Shown piece by piece: positions 32,424 through 43,410 of a DNA stretch of 64,000 bases. Position numbers and translations under genes: made by a program. The notes beneath the pieces were generated by a model. The model was not told the origin of the DNA and searched no databases. It saw nothing but the letters and a program-made list of their open reading frames with translations. Origin of the DNA: Perilla frutescens (Eukaryota > Streptophyta > Magnoliopsida > Lamiales > Lamiaceae); NCBI GenBank assembly GCA_026008535.1, contig BRKX01000018.1, positions 18,856,088 to 18,920,087 on the forward strand, in the 5' to 3' direction. Each line of letters opens with the position of its first letter. Position 1 is the stretch's first letter.

Positions 32424-33951
32424 GAAGCTCTATCTAGTCCAGATGCTGCGTTCTGGAAAGAAGCTATCAACAGTGAAATCGATTCCATCATGTAAAATCA
32501 CACTTGGGAGTTGACAGATCTCCCAAGTGGGTGTAAGCCGTTAGGATGCAAGTGGATCCTAAAATGAAAATATAAGGCAGATGGTTCTGTTGATAAGTAT
32601 AAAGCTCGTTTGGTTGCCAAAGGCTTTAGACAAAAAGAGGGGTATGATTTCTTCGATACCTACTCACCAGTAACAAGGATTACATCTATTCGGGTGCTTT
32701 TAGCGATTGCTGCTTTGCACAATCTTGAAATTCATCAGATGGATGTAAAGACAGTGTTTCTGAATGGTGAGCTGGAGGATGAAATATACATGGAACAACC
32801 TGAAGGGTTTGTTGCACCAGGGCAAGAACGAAATGTATGTAAACTTGTTAGATCGTTGTACGGTCTAAAACAAGCACCTATTCAATGGCACCTGAAGTTT
32901 GATAACGTGATGTTATCAAATGGTTTCAAAATCAATGAGTGTGATAAATACGTGTATATAAAGAGCAGTTCTAATGGCTATGTCATAATCTATCTTTATG
33001 TAGATGACATGTTAATCATGGGCAGTGGACACCAAGTGATTGTTGAAACGAAACAAATGTTGAAATGAAATTTCGACATGAAAGATATGGGCTTAGCCGA
33101 TGTGATTCTAGAAATCAAGATAGTACAGACAAGTGGTGGAATTGTCTTAACACAATCTCATTACGTAGAGAAAGTGCTTAAGAAATTCAACGCTTTTGAT
33201 AGTCCGCCGGCTAAGACCCCATTGGAACTCAATGTACACTTGAGCAAAAACCGGGGAGAACCGGTAGCTCAAGAAGAGTATGCAAGGGGTCATTGGGAGT
33301 TTGATGTACATCACTAACTGCACTATACCTGATCTTGCATGTTCTGTGAACAAGTTGAGTTGGTACACGAGCAATCCAAGCAAAGAGCATTGAAAAGCTC
33401 TAGTACGAGTTCTAAGATACTTGAAGTATACTTTGAACTTCGGGCTGCATTATACAAGGTTTCCTCCTGTACTTGAAGGGTATAGTGGTGCGAATTGGAT
33501 ATCAGACACAAAAGATTCATTCTCGAATAGTGGATTTGTTTTCACTATCGGTGGTGGAGCAGTGTCGTGGAAATCCACGAAACAGACTTGTATAGCCCGC
33601 TCTACCATGGAATCTGAGTTTATCGCTTTGGATAAAGCGTGTGAAGAAGCAGAATGGCTTCGCAACTTTCTAGAAGACATTCTATGTTGGAAAAAACCAG
33701 TGTTGTCAGTGATGATTCACTGTGATAGTCAAGCGGCTATCGGGAGGGCACACAATGCTATATACAATGGTAAGTCTCGACACATATGTCGGAGACATAA
33801 TACTGTGAGGCATATGATCTCAAGTGGGATTGTCTCAGTTGACTATGTGAAGTCAATAGATAATCTAGTGGATCCGCTAACCAAAGGGTTAAACCGAGAT
33901 CAAATGGCTAAGTTGCTTGAGGGAATGGGTTTAAAATCCATGCTCTAAGAA
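32424..33951 (+). pseudogene. E3 reverse transcriptase and RNase H
   Basis: The RT start is damaged (two stops, near 32491 and 32562). A 152-codon frame (32610-33068) then has VAKGFRQKEGYDFFDTYSPV, HQMDVKTVFLNGEL, SLYGLKQAP and YLYVDDMLIMG with the catalytic YVDD. A TGA at 33066 breaks it. 33078-33317 continues RT, then a stop and frameshift. RNase H is at 33421-33948 with GYSGANWISD, STMESEFIALDKACEEAEW, HCDSQAAIGRA and VDPLTKGLNRD. Upper stop at 33946-33948. Motif residues are largely retained but the chain is broken. Confidence 0.85.
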
Positions 33952-34450
33952 TACTTGTAGTGGTAACCCAACCATGATGACTGGAGATCCCAATAACTTG
34001 GTTCAATGGGAAAACTAAGCTACAAACGTTCGGTTTGGTAGCACTTGGAAAATTATAAGTGAACATTTCCCTATGAGCAAACCAAGTGCACACCTGTCAA
34101 TGTGGTGAGGATAAGTCCTATGACTTTTAATGATTCATAAACCTAATGAGGTTGAGTATGGCAGAAAACTCGGAAGAGGAGATCACCTATATAAGTGAGA
34201 AGTGGGGCCGCTTCTAAAGAGATACTTCTGAATTCAAAGAGGTTGTCCATGGCCTGAAAAGGACACAAACGTGAGAACAGATAAACACTAAGGATGTATA
34301 GTTCAAGGTATCATGTCCACTAAACAACAGGTATACTTGATAGTGTTGGAATATGTAAGGTTCAAAGTCACAAGCTACCTATCCTGGTGCAGTTGTGTTT
34401 CTAGAGAACTGGGCTGCTTGTCTGCATACATGCATGCACTATTTCCACTC
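33952..34450 (+). other. E3 3' untranslated region
   Basis: No open frame between the pol stop and the polypurine tract. Typical of copia elements; no other structure seen. Confidence 0.6.
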
Positions 34451-34460
34451 ATGTGGGGAT
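34450..34460 (+). other. E3 polypurine tract
   Basis: ATGTGGGGAT immediately before the 3' LTR start TGTTGG. Common plus-strand primer form in this type of copia element. Confidence 0.65.
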
Positions 34461-35479
34461 TGTTGGAAAATAGGATTTAATAATGTGAGTTTTGACTCAT
34501 TTTATCCGATTTTTCGTGATCGGGATATTTAATTTTGGAGGAATTAAATACCGTACGATTGTTTTATGTTGTGAGTAGATAATCATAATATTTTTATTTG
34601 CTCAAATCCGATTTTCGGTGAGTGAGAGATAAATGGTTGAAGTTGGTCACACGATTGGGCATTTATGGTGTGTGGGATAATGTGTTTAAGACACATTAAA
34701 TAATCCCACATTGATTTCTTAATCAAGTTAAGAAGAGTATTTAAGTATATTAACATTTAAGTGAAGTAATTAAGTGCACAAGGATGTGGGCCATGAGCCC
34801 ACACGCGCACACACGCGCGCGCGCCCGTGCCCGTGCCCGAGCCCGTGCCCGTGCTCGGCTCGTCTCGTCTCGACTCGACTCATCCTCGTCCTCGGACTTG
34901 GATCTTGGCAATTGGACTTTGGGCGTACGTGGGCTTCCGGGGCTTATCCGTATCAGTTTTACGGTACAGAAGCGGTCGGGTCGTGGAGCGGGTCGGCGGA
35001 TCGACTATTCGGGTCGTGTGTGCACATGGTGCTTGTCCAGCTTGAAGGGTGTAACTCCCATGAGTTAAGAGCCTTCAACACCTGGAGCTGGTGGACCCTT
35101 CAGGTAACTGCCATCTGGAGCTGGTGGAGTTAGTGGGCTGAACAGTAACCGAAAGTAACTCCTGTCGGGAGTCAAAGTCTGCAGCTGCCTTGGACACGTG
35201 TTGGGATCCGAGCCGACATGGGACACCTGTCGGGATCTGCAGAAGGTAACTTCTGGAGGGCTTAATGGCAGAGCTGTAACTCCAGGGGGGTTACAACACT
35301 TGGTTTGAATGCCCTCAAACCCTAGTTGTCCCCTGCAGTGGAGATGTGCTATAAATAGGACATCCTGCATGGATCAAAATGCTATTAGTTTCAGTTTATA
35401 TTGTAATTGCTCTACTTCTATCTCTTCTTTCTTGCACTTCAGTTGTAACATTCCAGTAAAGTGTAATACACATTTAACA
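34461..35479 (+). repeat. E3 3' LTR (internal deletion)
   Basis: Matches the 5' LTR but lacks the part equivalent to 24104-24366 (junction ATGCTA/TTAGTTTCAG at about 35386) and has several substitutions, visibly more than separate the three tandem copies. Confidence 0.9.
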
Positions 35480-36311
35480 TTTAATAAACAAGACTCTAAT
35501 TGGGCCTTTTAGACCAATTTTAAATCTATCCATCTTCTGAGAGTTGTCCATTTGAGTTCAAATTTCGAGAGCTCGTCTCCTAAGCCCAAACTTACCTTAT
35601 GATATAGTTTCAACACCTAGCGTGATACTAATAGGTAGTTCTTATTTGGAGGCCTGAAACGTAGGATCTGCAGGACATGTGTAAAGCTCCAGCTATTTTA
35701 GCTATAAGGTGGGTTTTGTTGACTAAAAGCTATGTTTTTAAATGTTTTCGCCCATATATAGTTTACGACTGTTTTCACTTATCGTGAATATGATTTAACC
35801 TGCATGATGAATTCTGACATGATTAATTATATTGACATATAGTTATGTGATCACATAAGGTCTGTATCCACGCATGGTTAATTGGGCGCATCGACTTTTG
35901 AATAAATATATTCTTAAGTGCATTGTTATATGAATGAATATTGAATTGTTCGCTTTTGAATAAATATTCTTAAGCGCAGGAACATAATTTTTAAATATTG
36001 GATTGTTGGATTTTTATATTAAAAATCCTTGCATGTGTTTGGACGAACACGACAAACCCACTGAGTGTTTTCTGGCACTCAGCCCACGTTTTCTAAAATA
36101 TTTTTCAGGTACAAGGTGATGCAGGCAGCTGACATGGACATAGGAGTTCTATAAGTTTTTGAGTATTCAAAATTGTATTTTGAATGTTGAATGTTGACTT
36201 TGGTCAATATTTTAACGTATTATGCTTCCGCTGAATGTTTTGAATATTTAAGAATATTAAAATATTTCATATCCCACCGTTATTGCGGACTCGTTCAAAT
36301 ATTTGACAAGT
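35480..36311 (+). repeat. Probable gypsy-type LTR, right part (host of E3)
   Basis: Continues the LTR that starts at 21628 after the TTTAA duplication. It has GACAAACCCACTGAGTG, CACTCAGCCCACG, TTTTTCAGGTACAAGG and TTCCGCTGAATG in the order seen near the 3' end of such LTRs. It is truncated where repeat family A begins, and no clear CA end was found. Confidence 0.4.
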
Positions 36312-36540
36312 TGTGGTCGTTTAAAGTTTTTAAGATTTTTTTTAATTGTTGACATCATCTTTTTTAATGAGTTTGGATGAAAATAGCCCTCCTTCCTTTA
36401 TTTTTTGCCCTATTATTTACGAAATTGCCACCATCTTTACATTAAATATCAACCATTAGATCATTAAATTAGATGGTGTAAGATGAGGTCTTAGTTCTCT
36501 TACCAAAAAAATGGTATCATTTGATCCATATTCTATATAT
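36312..36540 (-). repeat. Dispersed repeat family A, end fragment (minus)
   Basis: Inverted copy of 36842-37055: GATGAAAATAGCCCTCC, TTATTTTTTGCCCTATTATTT and the GGTGTAAGATGAGG block are shared. It ends at (TA)n, directly beside the MITE 36552-36813. Confidence 0.65.
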
Positions 36541-36551
36541 ATATATATAAA

Positions 36552-36813
36552 GACAAAAACTTGTATGAGACGGTCTCATACATGAGACGGATCAATACAT
36601 GTGAGTTAATGATACTTCACCCATAAATAATGATACATGTGTGAGTTAATGATACTTCACCCATAAATAATGATACATGTGAGTTAATGATACTTCACCC
36701 ATAAATAATGATACTCACATGTGAGTTAATGATACTTCACCCATAAATAATGATCCCCGCATGTGAGTATTGACCCGTCTCATGTATGAAACGGTCTCAC
36801 CCAAGTCTGCCCC
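36552..36813. mobile_element. 262 bp MULE-type MITE with tandem repeats
   Basis: Ends are inverted repeats: GACAAAAACTTGTATGAGAC on the left, and on the right the complement reads GGGGCAGACTTGGGTGAGAC. The same ends occur in the 4254 bp element at 51369-55622. The interior has four copies of a ~38-40 bp unit GTTAATGATACTTCACCC plus ATAAATAATGATAC (36603-36754). It sits inside a (TA)n tract, so its target duplication cannot be read with confidence. Confidence 0.7.
36598..36760 (+). repeat. Four-copy tandem repeat inside the MITE
   Basis: Units begin at about 36603, 36643, 36680 and 36723, each with GAGTTAATGATACTTCACCC then ATAAATAATGATAC, with small indels. The GATACTTCA core is the same word that recurs in the larger MULE. 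Confidence 0.85.
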
Positions 36814-36816
36814 ATA

Positions 36817-36829
<13 letters not shown>

Positions 36830-36853
<24 letters not shown>

Positions 36854-38023
36854 ATCATATGAGAACACTTTGTTGGTGTGAGAAATGAGAACCCATCTTA
36901 CACCATCTAATTTAATGATCCAATGGTTGAGATTTAAGGTGGCAATATCGTAAATAATAGGGCAAAAAATAAAGGAAGGAGGGCTATTTTCGTCCAAACC
37001 CATTAAAAATGATGATGTCAGCAATTAAAAAAAAAATCTTAAAAACTTTAACCGACCATAACTTGCTCGTTTTTAATCCAATGCACACAAAAAATATATC
37101 AAATTAAAGCTCTCTTCATGCTCTTTCATTTAAGATGTCGAAAGGCTATGTTTAGATGAAAAAATATGAACGAAAAATAAAAAAGAAAATTTTTTACGCG
37201 TGCCCAGGTTGTAATGTTTTCGTTAGCATATAATAATTCTTCGTCAGCATTATGATAACATATGATAACGTATGCTAACGAAACATTTGTCATATGTTAA
37301 CATAATGTGTTTGTTGTGCTAACAAAGAATTATCATAATGCTAGCATAGTATAAATTTATTAGAGTTTATTAAATCTCAATTATGGTTTATTTAATCTTG
37401 ATTATGGTTTATTCCATCTTTTTTTTTTTTAAATTTAATTTTTTGTTTACAGTTATTAATTGATTACTATGGTTTATCCCATCCAATTATGGTTTATAAC
37501 GTATGTTAACAGAGTATTGTCGTATGCTAACATAGTGTATTCGTAATGCTGACGAATCAAAATCATAATGCTAACGTAGTACAAATATATTATTATTATG
37601 ATTTGTTTCAATTCATTTAGGGTTTACCACATCCAATCAATGTTTATTTCACCTATTAGGTTTATTTCATCCAATTATGATTTTTTCCATTTAATTAGGA
37701 TTTATTAAATCAAATTAGGTTTATAATTAATTTTTAGAATATTTTTTTCGTTAACAATATTTGAAAACTTTAATTAGCATACCTATGATGCTTCGTTAGC
37801 ATAATGATAATACTTCGTTAGCATAACGATCTGTTATCAAATCCTCTGTGATTTTTATAAGAATTACCAAATTACGTTAATACCCCCGCGCGAAAAACTT
37901 TTCAGATATTACAGAATTGCCATCGCCTTTTTCATCAAATCTGAACCTTTGATTTTTTACGGATGTATGGTGTGAGATGTGTTCTCAATTCTCACACAAG
38001 AGATTGTTTTTATATAACCCCAC

Positions 38024-38055
<32 letters not shown>
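36830..38055 (+). repeat. Dispersed repeat family A, longest copy
   Basis: Bordered on both sides by (TA)n. The ends are related in inverted orientation: GGTGTGAGAAATGAGAACCC near 36876 and, at the right, GGTGTGAGATGTGTTCTCAA near 37970. The interior is AT-rich with many TTAGCATAA and GCTAACGAA words and no coding frame. The superfamily is unknown; a non-autonomous DNA element is possible. Confidence 0.5.
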
Positions 38056-38059
<4 letters not shown>

Positions 38060-38719
38060 CAGAGAATCATAATGAATGGCTATTTATAATACAAATGATA
38101 CAATATAATAATTCATATTACCATCTAGATGTCCACCATCCATACGTGATTATTTTGAAAGCCACACATCCATATTTCAACTTTGTAACTGTTAATATAT
38201 TTTTATTGAATTGAGAAAAAGACAATTTCAATTATGATAAAATTTCCAAAAAAAAATTCTGAAATAAAGTGCCGAACAATGATTATGAAAAATTAGTGTT
38301 AATTTTTTTGTAAACAAATTGGTGTGCGGATCTAACTGTAAACATGGACAATGTAAATATTTTTAAAATACCAATTCAATGCAGTAATGGTAAATCCGAA
38401 GAGATTATACTGAAAATTAAAGAGAAATCATGATACTGTTGTAGTGATTACTGTATAAAATCCAAGGAACATAAAAATTTCTGAGTAAAAAATCTATACT
38501 TTTAAATGTATAAATCTTGAAGAAAACGTTTTAGATTTTGTAAAAAAAAAAAAAAAAGCTTGAATCATGTCCAAACCAATCGCGTCCCTCGAAGCGGTGT
38601 GAAAGAAAAATAATCTGGAGTCTTAGAAAAATTTCACTTTTTATACCAAGAGGCTAGAATTCTATTTTCTATATTTAAAACGAATGAATGGAGAAGATCA
38701 TTCCATTCGATATTCTCTT
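38056..38719. other. Intergenic, no gene seen
   Basis: AT-rich, poly-A at about 38541-38557. No coding frame or repeat recognised. Confidence 0.5.
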
Positions 38720-40360
38720 TTTTTTTTGTAGATTCATTTTCACTAAATGAGTTTTACTTCATTTAGTGGTTCTTCAAGCTCTCACTGTTCATGGTGATCC
38801 ATAGATCCCATTTCGGATTCCATTGCAGTTTTTTAAAAAATCGTATCCTTATCTTAAACCACTTCATCGTAGTTTTTGGGATCCAATTCATTTAGTCTTT
38901 TCAGAAAATCAGAAGATTTTTCTAGACTAATAAATCTATTAGGTTGGCGCACAACCCTTCCACTACGATGAGGTATTTTTTGCACCTCCGTGACACGTTG
39001 TGCAGTGTAGGGTGGTACCTCTTCTTGTACACTTTTGGTGTAGGATTCGAATGTTCTTTCCTCATATCATCAAGAACGATCTTGTTCACCTTGTGACTTA
39101 TCACATAGTCTTCTTCTAGAATCAGGCATTAGTGCTTATAATGACCATCTGATTCTTAGGACTATAGAATAAACAACCTTTCATTCATCTTGGATGTCCA
39201 ACGAACAACTGTCGTTTTTAGGGAATATCCTCAAAATGAAAAAGACAACTTTGAATAGCTCATTATCGATCTAACCATTTCCAATAATGTTCTATTTCTT
39301 TGCACCACTACGCCATCTTGCTGTTTGAATAGCAGACGCAGTCAACTAGGATGCAATCTCATTCTCTGTCAAGTGGTCCCTAAAGTCGCCTAAGAGGTAC
39401 TCATCACTATGATCAGAAACATAATGACTTGATACTTTTACTAATGCGTTCCTCCGCTTCCATCTTAAATTCTTTGATTTCTTAAAACATTCAGACTTGC
39501 GCCACATTATGTAAATATATTAAAACTCGAGTAATCATCAATGAATGTGATGAATTACTCATAACCATCTCTTGGCATGTACCGTCATAGGGCCAAATAG
39601 ACAGAGTGAATTAAACCTAATACCTCTTTGGATCTATTCCCTTTAGCTTGAAAAGAACATTTGGTCATTTTACCTTCTTAGCATGATTTGCACAAAGTAA
39701 CGATTCTAGGACCAATGAGCCCAATGAACCATCGTTTTCAAACTTTGGATCCTCTTAAGAATAATATATTCAAGTTTTTGATGCCAAATATAGATTTGAT
39801 TCTTTTGCGAAGAGTTTTCCTTTAATTGAAGTTAGTCAATGCATTTGACAGGTGCTTTGTAGTGTTATGCATAGGTTTTAGTTATAAAGATGTCCATCCA
39901 ATGTGCCTAGAATAGATAAAGTATTTCTCATCCATTATAACAATCTTGTTATCAAAAGTAACAAAATATCAGTTCAAAACCAACTTAGAAACAGAAACCA
40001 AGTTTCTAAAGTTTAGCACATACAAACAATCCTTTAAAAACTAAAATCTATCACTACTGAAAAGAAACCAAGTTTCTAAAGTTTAGCACATACAGACAAT
40101 CCTTTAAAAACTAAAATCTATCACTACTGAAAAGTATATGTGCGTCTCCCACTATAATAGCCGACACTTCCGTAGCATTGCTCATGTAGACGGTGATCTC
40201 ATCTTTACTCAAACGAGTGAGACATACATTTTCTTCTGAGAGGACACTTAGACTTACACTGTCTTAGCTGATTGTACTTGAAGCACATATCCGTGGACTT
40301 AAAGTCCTTTTGAAGTAACTATGTCATTTTCTTCATTGTCTTACACGCTTCCTTTGGTAT
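38720..40360 (-). pseudogene. Heavily decayed copia pol remnant
   Basis: On the minus strand, fragments of copia polyprotein appear in shifting frames: an integrase zinc-to-core piece (GKMTKCSFQAKGNRSKEVLG, about 39680-39620), a linker with VVEGLCAN in one frame and HRSGRVVRQPNRF in another (about 38980-38935), and KRLNELDPKNYDEVV then AMESEMGSMDHH (about 38890-38790) leading to the RT start. Many stops and frameshifts; no LTRs identified. It is an old relic, unlike the better preserved E2 and E3. Confidence 0.6.
39994..40133. repeat. 70 bp tandem duplication
   Basis: 39994-40063 and 40064-40133 are identical except for one base (aaacaat/agacaat). It lies in the decayed copia remnant, so it formed after decay began. 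Confidence 0.9.
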
Positions 40361-40522
40361 GCATCTTCTTAGATGATATTAATTATATAAGGTCCAAAAT
40401 AATCTGAATAACCTTTGATAAAAATGATTAAAAATAAGCTAAATAATATGCATCTTCTTAGATTATATTAATTATATAAGGTCCAAAATAATCTGAATAA
40501 TCTTTCATAAAAATGATTAAAA
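40359..40522. repeat. 89 bp tandem duplication
   Basis: 40359-40447 and 40448-40522 share ATGCATCTTCTTAGAT and TATAAGGTCCAAAATAATC with a few differences. The second copy is shorter. Confidence 0.85.
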
Positions 40523-40535
40523 CTATATTGAAAGG

Positions 40536-40890
40536 GTTTCGAACCCTTAACCTCTTTAATATAAACACTAATCTTCAACCATTAGACCAAATCCAATTTT
40601 CAAAAATAATTTCATGATTTTAATTAAATATAGTCATAATTACATCCATTAATTAAAACATAAACTACTCCCAAATGGGTTTGAACCTTAGACCTTTTAA
40701 TGTAAAAATAATTACCTATCCAATTGGTTAGAATTTGAATCTTTAAATATAACTCAAGATTTATAACTAAATAGAGTTGGGGAAAAAAATTTGCACTGAT
40801 TAAAGTAATAAACTGTCCGCAAGCGGAATTTAAACATTAGACCTTAGCATATAAAAATAAATAATTACCCACTAGGCTTGAGATTTATAT
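40536..40890 (-). repeat. Three tRNA-like SINE heads in a row
   Basis: On the minus strand, three stretches (about 40600-40536, 40738-40672, 40892-40815) each show an A-box-like TGG..TAATGG or CCAATTGG/CCTAGTGG word followed about 44 bases later by a B-box-like GGGTTCGAAACC, AGGTTCAAACCC or TGTTTAAATTCC. The first copy fits the pol III consensus best, the third is decayed. No acceptor stem or 3' tail is clear. tRNA-derived SINE relics fit better than tRNA genes. Confidence 0.45.
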
Positions 40891-40939
40891 TAATTTATCA
40901 ATCAAACCTTTAATTAATATTTCATGAATGGTAAAAACT

Positions 40940-41225
40940 TGCATGCACTAGATGTATATAAACTTATATAAGGCGGTCAACGCTTTTGATCGGGTCAAAC
41001 GCGGGCCAACGCGCGTTGATACTTTTTGAATTTTGAGTGATACTTTGTAGTATTACGGTTGATACTGATTTTAACGATTTTTATATATTTATTTATTTTG
41101 GCCGATACTTTTTAAGGATATAGGTGATATGTTTGGACTTTTGAGTGATACTTTTTAGTGATAAGGTTGATACTGATTTTGAAGGTTTTTTTTTGGACCG
41201 GGTCAATGTGCGTTTTTAAGTTAAT
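40940..41225 (+). repeat. Dispersed repeat family B, copy 1
   Basis: Related to 62560-62815. It has GCACTAGATG at its left end, two rounds of 'GAGTGATACTTT..AGT.TTA.GGTTGATACTGATTTT', and GGCCGATACTTTTTAAG between them. The second copy has inverted ends (TGCACTAGAT / ATCTAGTGCA), pointing to a small TIR element. Confidence 0.6.
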
Positions 41226-41229
41226 TTTT

Positions 41230-41365
41230 TATTAAATAAAAAATAAAAACAAAGAGTAATTTATTTTTAAGTTAAAAACGCATTTTTATGCAAGTTCCAA
41301 TTTATTTTATTTTTATTTTTTTTATTTGTGGTGCAAAGAGTAATTTTAGTGGTGCAAATAGAAAC
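41230..41365 (+). repeat. Repeat family C, end fragment
   Basis: GTGGTGCAAAGAGTAATTTT then AGTGGTGCAAATAG (41327-41362), preceded by TTATTTTATTTTTATTTT, matches the right end of the element at 55700-56570. Confidence 0.55.
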
Positions 41366-41819
41366 TCCCTTAAAATAATTTATTCCAATATTATATAATA
41401 GATTGCTACTTTCGGAAATATCATTTAAGCGGAAAAACTAATATTTTCTATATACGGATACGAAGTCGTTATTATATATTATATTTATATGGATTGCAAT
41501 TCTTCTATTAAGTTGTTTCCGCCATATGATTTATTTTTAATTAAATTCTCACGAGAACTTCTAAAATTATTAGTTATTACATTAGTTCTAATTAATTTTT
41601 CAATATTTAATGATTTTTAACTATATATTTCACGTGATGTGGTGAATTTAGTTTTTTATTTTAATTTGCAGAGGTTTACTCTTTTACCTTCAATAATTTA
41701 ATTTGGTTGAAAAAATAATAAAATAAAGCAATTCATTTTTATTTAACGCACTTAATTTTGTTGGTTTATATTTTAGTTTGCTTTATTCATATAAATTTCC
41801 CCTTTTCTATTTTTATTTT
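41366..41819. other. Intergenic, no gene seen
   Basis: AT-rich, no coding frames or repeats recognised. Confidence 0.5.
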
Positions 41820-42090
41820 TGCAATTGTTAGCATTGATGGAGTGCAGTTAAAAATTTTAATATTAAGCTTCATTTCACAACAATAAAACCTTAATACAAG
41901 AACTATGTTTAGTTTTTATTTTGTAATTGTTAGCATTGATGGAGTTCACAACAATAAAACCTTAATACAAGAACTATGTTTAGTTTTTATTTTGTAATTG
42001 TTAGCATTGATGGAGTGCTGTTAAAAAATTTAATATTAAGCTTCATTTCACAACAATAAAACCTTAGTACAAGAACTATGTTTAGTCAAA
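41818..42090 (+). repeat. Three-copy tandem repeat
   Basis: Three units starting at GCAATTGTTAGCATTGATGG (41821) and GTAATTGTTAGCATTGATGG (41923 and 41995), each ending with AATACAAGAACTATGTTTAG or a close variant. The middle unit lacks about 35 bp. Confidence 0.85.
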
Positions 42091-42554
42091 TATCATGGTT
42101 TATTCTATCAAATATTATGGTTTATATTTAATATTCAATTGTGTTCAATATCCATACTTTCTACTTCATACTCAATTTTCAAATTATTTTGGTGTGACTT
42201 TTTCAATTTTTACATATCCATTATAACTAAATTTGTCAATTTATTTCTGTAAGGTGTGTTAAAGTAACATCATGAGAATATGACTCCTTTTTTTTTTAAC
42301 TTCTTCAAACAAATCAGTCATTGTAGCCATCAATGACCGCTAAAGCTCTACTTGGGAGCTTTCAGCTTACTTGTGCAATGTTGGTATGGTTGAAAAGTTA
42401 TCAACGTAGGTTTTTTGATGCTACACTCAATTCGTCAATTAGGATTATATTTCTAATTCATTTTTTAATCGTTTCTATGAATTAAGTCACAATAATTTTA
42501 TTTTTTTATCCATATAATTTTTTATTATAAATAATCGTTTATTTTTCAATATTC
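42091..42554. other. Intergenic, no gene seen
   Basis: AT-rich sequence; no coding frame. Confidence 0.5.
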
Positions 42555-42586
42555 TCACTGTGCATCGCACTAGTGAAATACTATAC
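42555..42586 (+). other. Degenerate Helitron-like 3' end
   Basis: ACTGTGC-ATC-GCACTAGT hairpin followed by GAAATACTATAC. It resembles the better preserved termini at 62388 and 63826, but the final CTAG is changed to CTAT. Confidence 0.3.
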
Positions 42587-42648
42587 ATAAAAGCTTCAAA
42601 CCCTATATTAATAAAGCTCTTTATATATTAGTACTGTATTTATATGAA

Positions 42649-42936
42649 TAGAGGTGGCAAAACGGGCCACCCGACCTAGACTAGTGAAAAATTCGGCCCG
42701 GCCCGACCCGAAATCCCTACGGGCCTAAATATATGAGGCTCGGCCTGCCCCGAAAATCGGGCTGGGTCGGGCGGCCCGCGGGTCGTGTATTTTTCTCTAT
42801 TTTGGGCTATACGGCCCGACCCGAACGGCCATTCATTTTTTTCGGGCCGGGCCGACCAGCCCGAAATTCATTCGGGCCGAATTTTTTTGGCCCAATCTAG
42901 CCCGAAATGTGGACCGGGTCTATTTTGCCACCCCTA
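42649..42936. mobile_element. hAT-type MITE (288 bp)
   Basis: Perfect 8 bp target-site duplication TATATGAA (42641-42648, 42937-42944). Inverted ends TAGAGGTGGCAAAACGGG and, complemented, TAGGGGTGGCAAAATAGA. Interior is GC-rich with many GGCCCG words compared with its AT-rich surroundings. TIR length and 8 bp duplication place it in the hAT superfamily. Confidence 0.9.
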
Positions 42937-42944
42937 TATATGAA

Positions 42945-43377
42945 GTCATGGCAAAAACATGAACATATAATTTCCCTGCCCAAAATCATTTACTATGTGC
43001 GAAAAATACTATTATTGCTCACTTTCATCAACTAACTTGATCGACAATAAAACGAACCTAGGCAACTTCTGAATTGAACATGTGTAGAAGCTATGATGTC
43101 AGAATGGAATGTTCTCATATATCTTATTATCGATGTATATTTTGAAAATGTCCAAAACAATTTTCACATTTCAATTAAAGAGTTATTACTATGGTTGAGA
43201 CTTGAGAATAACAAGAAAGGTCAATTTAAATAGCATTTAAGCCATCATGTAATCATCCGATTCATGTGACTGTAAATAAATAAATATTAAAAATGTGCGG
43301 TAGTGATTTATAGATATTTTAATTTATAAATTGTAAATTTGAACTCGTAAATAAATGGCTCATTTATTTTAGTAAAA
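42945..43377. other. Intergenic, no gene seen
   Basis: AT-rich; no coding frame. Confidence 0.5.
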
Positions 43378-43410
43378 TCGCACGATGCTAAGCGTGTTAA
43401 GTATTACTAG
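43378..43410 (+). other. Degenerate Helitron-like 3' end
   Basis: CGCACGATGCTAAGCGTG, a weak hairpin, then TTAAGTATTACTAG followed by T. Similar layout to 62388-62415. Confidence 0.3.

Larger units (their letters stand above)
23195..35479 (+). mobile_element. Retroelement E3: Ty1/copia with internal triplication
   Basis: TG...CA LTRs (23195-24456 and 34461-35479) with TGTTG/CAACA termini and a perfect 5 bp target-site duplication TTTAA (23190-23194, 35480-35484). Domain order is gag, protease, integrase, reverse transcriptase, RNase H. A 1866 bp segment covering the end of the LTR, leader, gag, protease and start of integrase is present three times in tandem (24166-29763). A solo LTR lies at 30680-32423. 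No TGGTATCAGAGC primer site follows the 5' LTR. Every domain is defective, so E3 is not autonomous. Confidence 0.9.

Noticed and set aside
36598..36760. Regularly spaced repeats that could suggest a CRISPR array
   Set aside because: Plant nuclear context, units adjoin without unique spacers, and they lie inside a MITE with inverted ends.
40536..40600. tRNA gene on the minus strand
   Set aside because: A- and B-box-like words are present but no acceptor stem, anticodon arm or cloverleaf can be drawn; a SINE relic is more likely.
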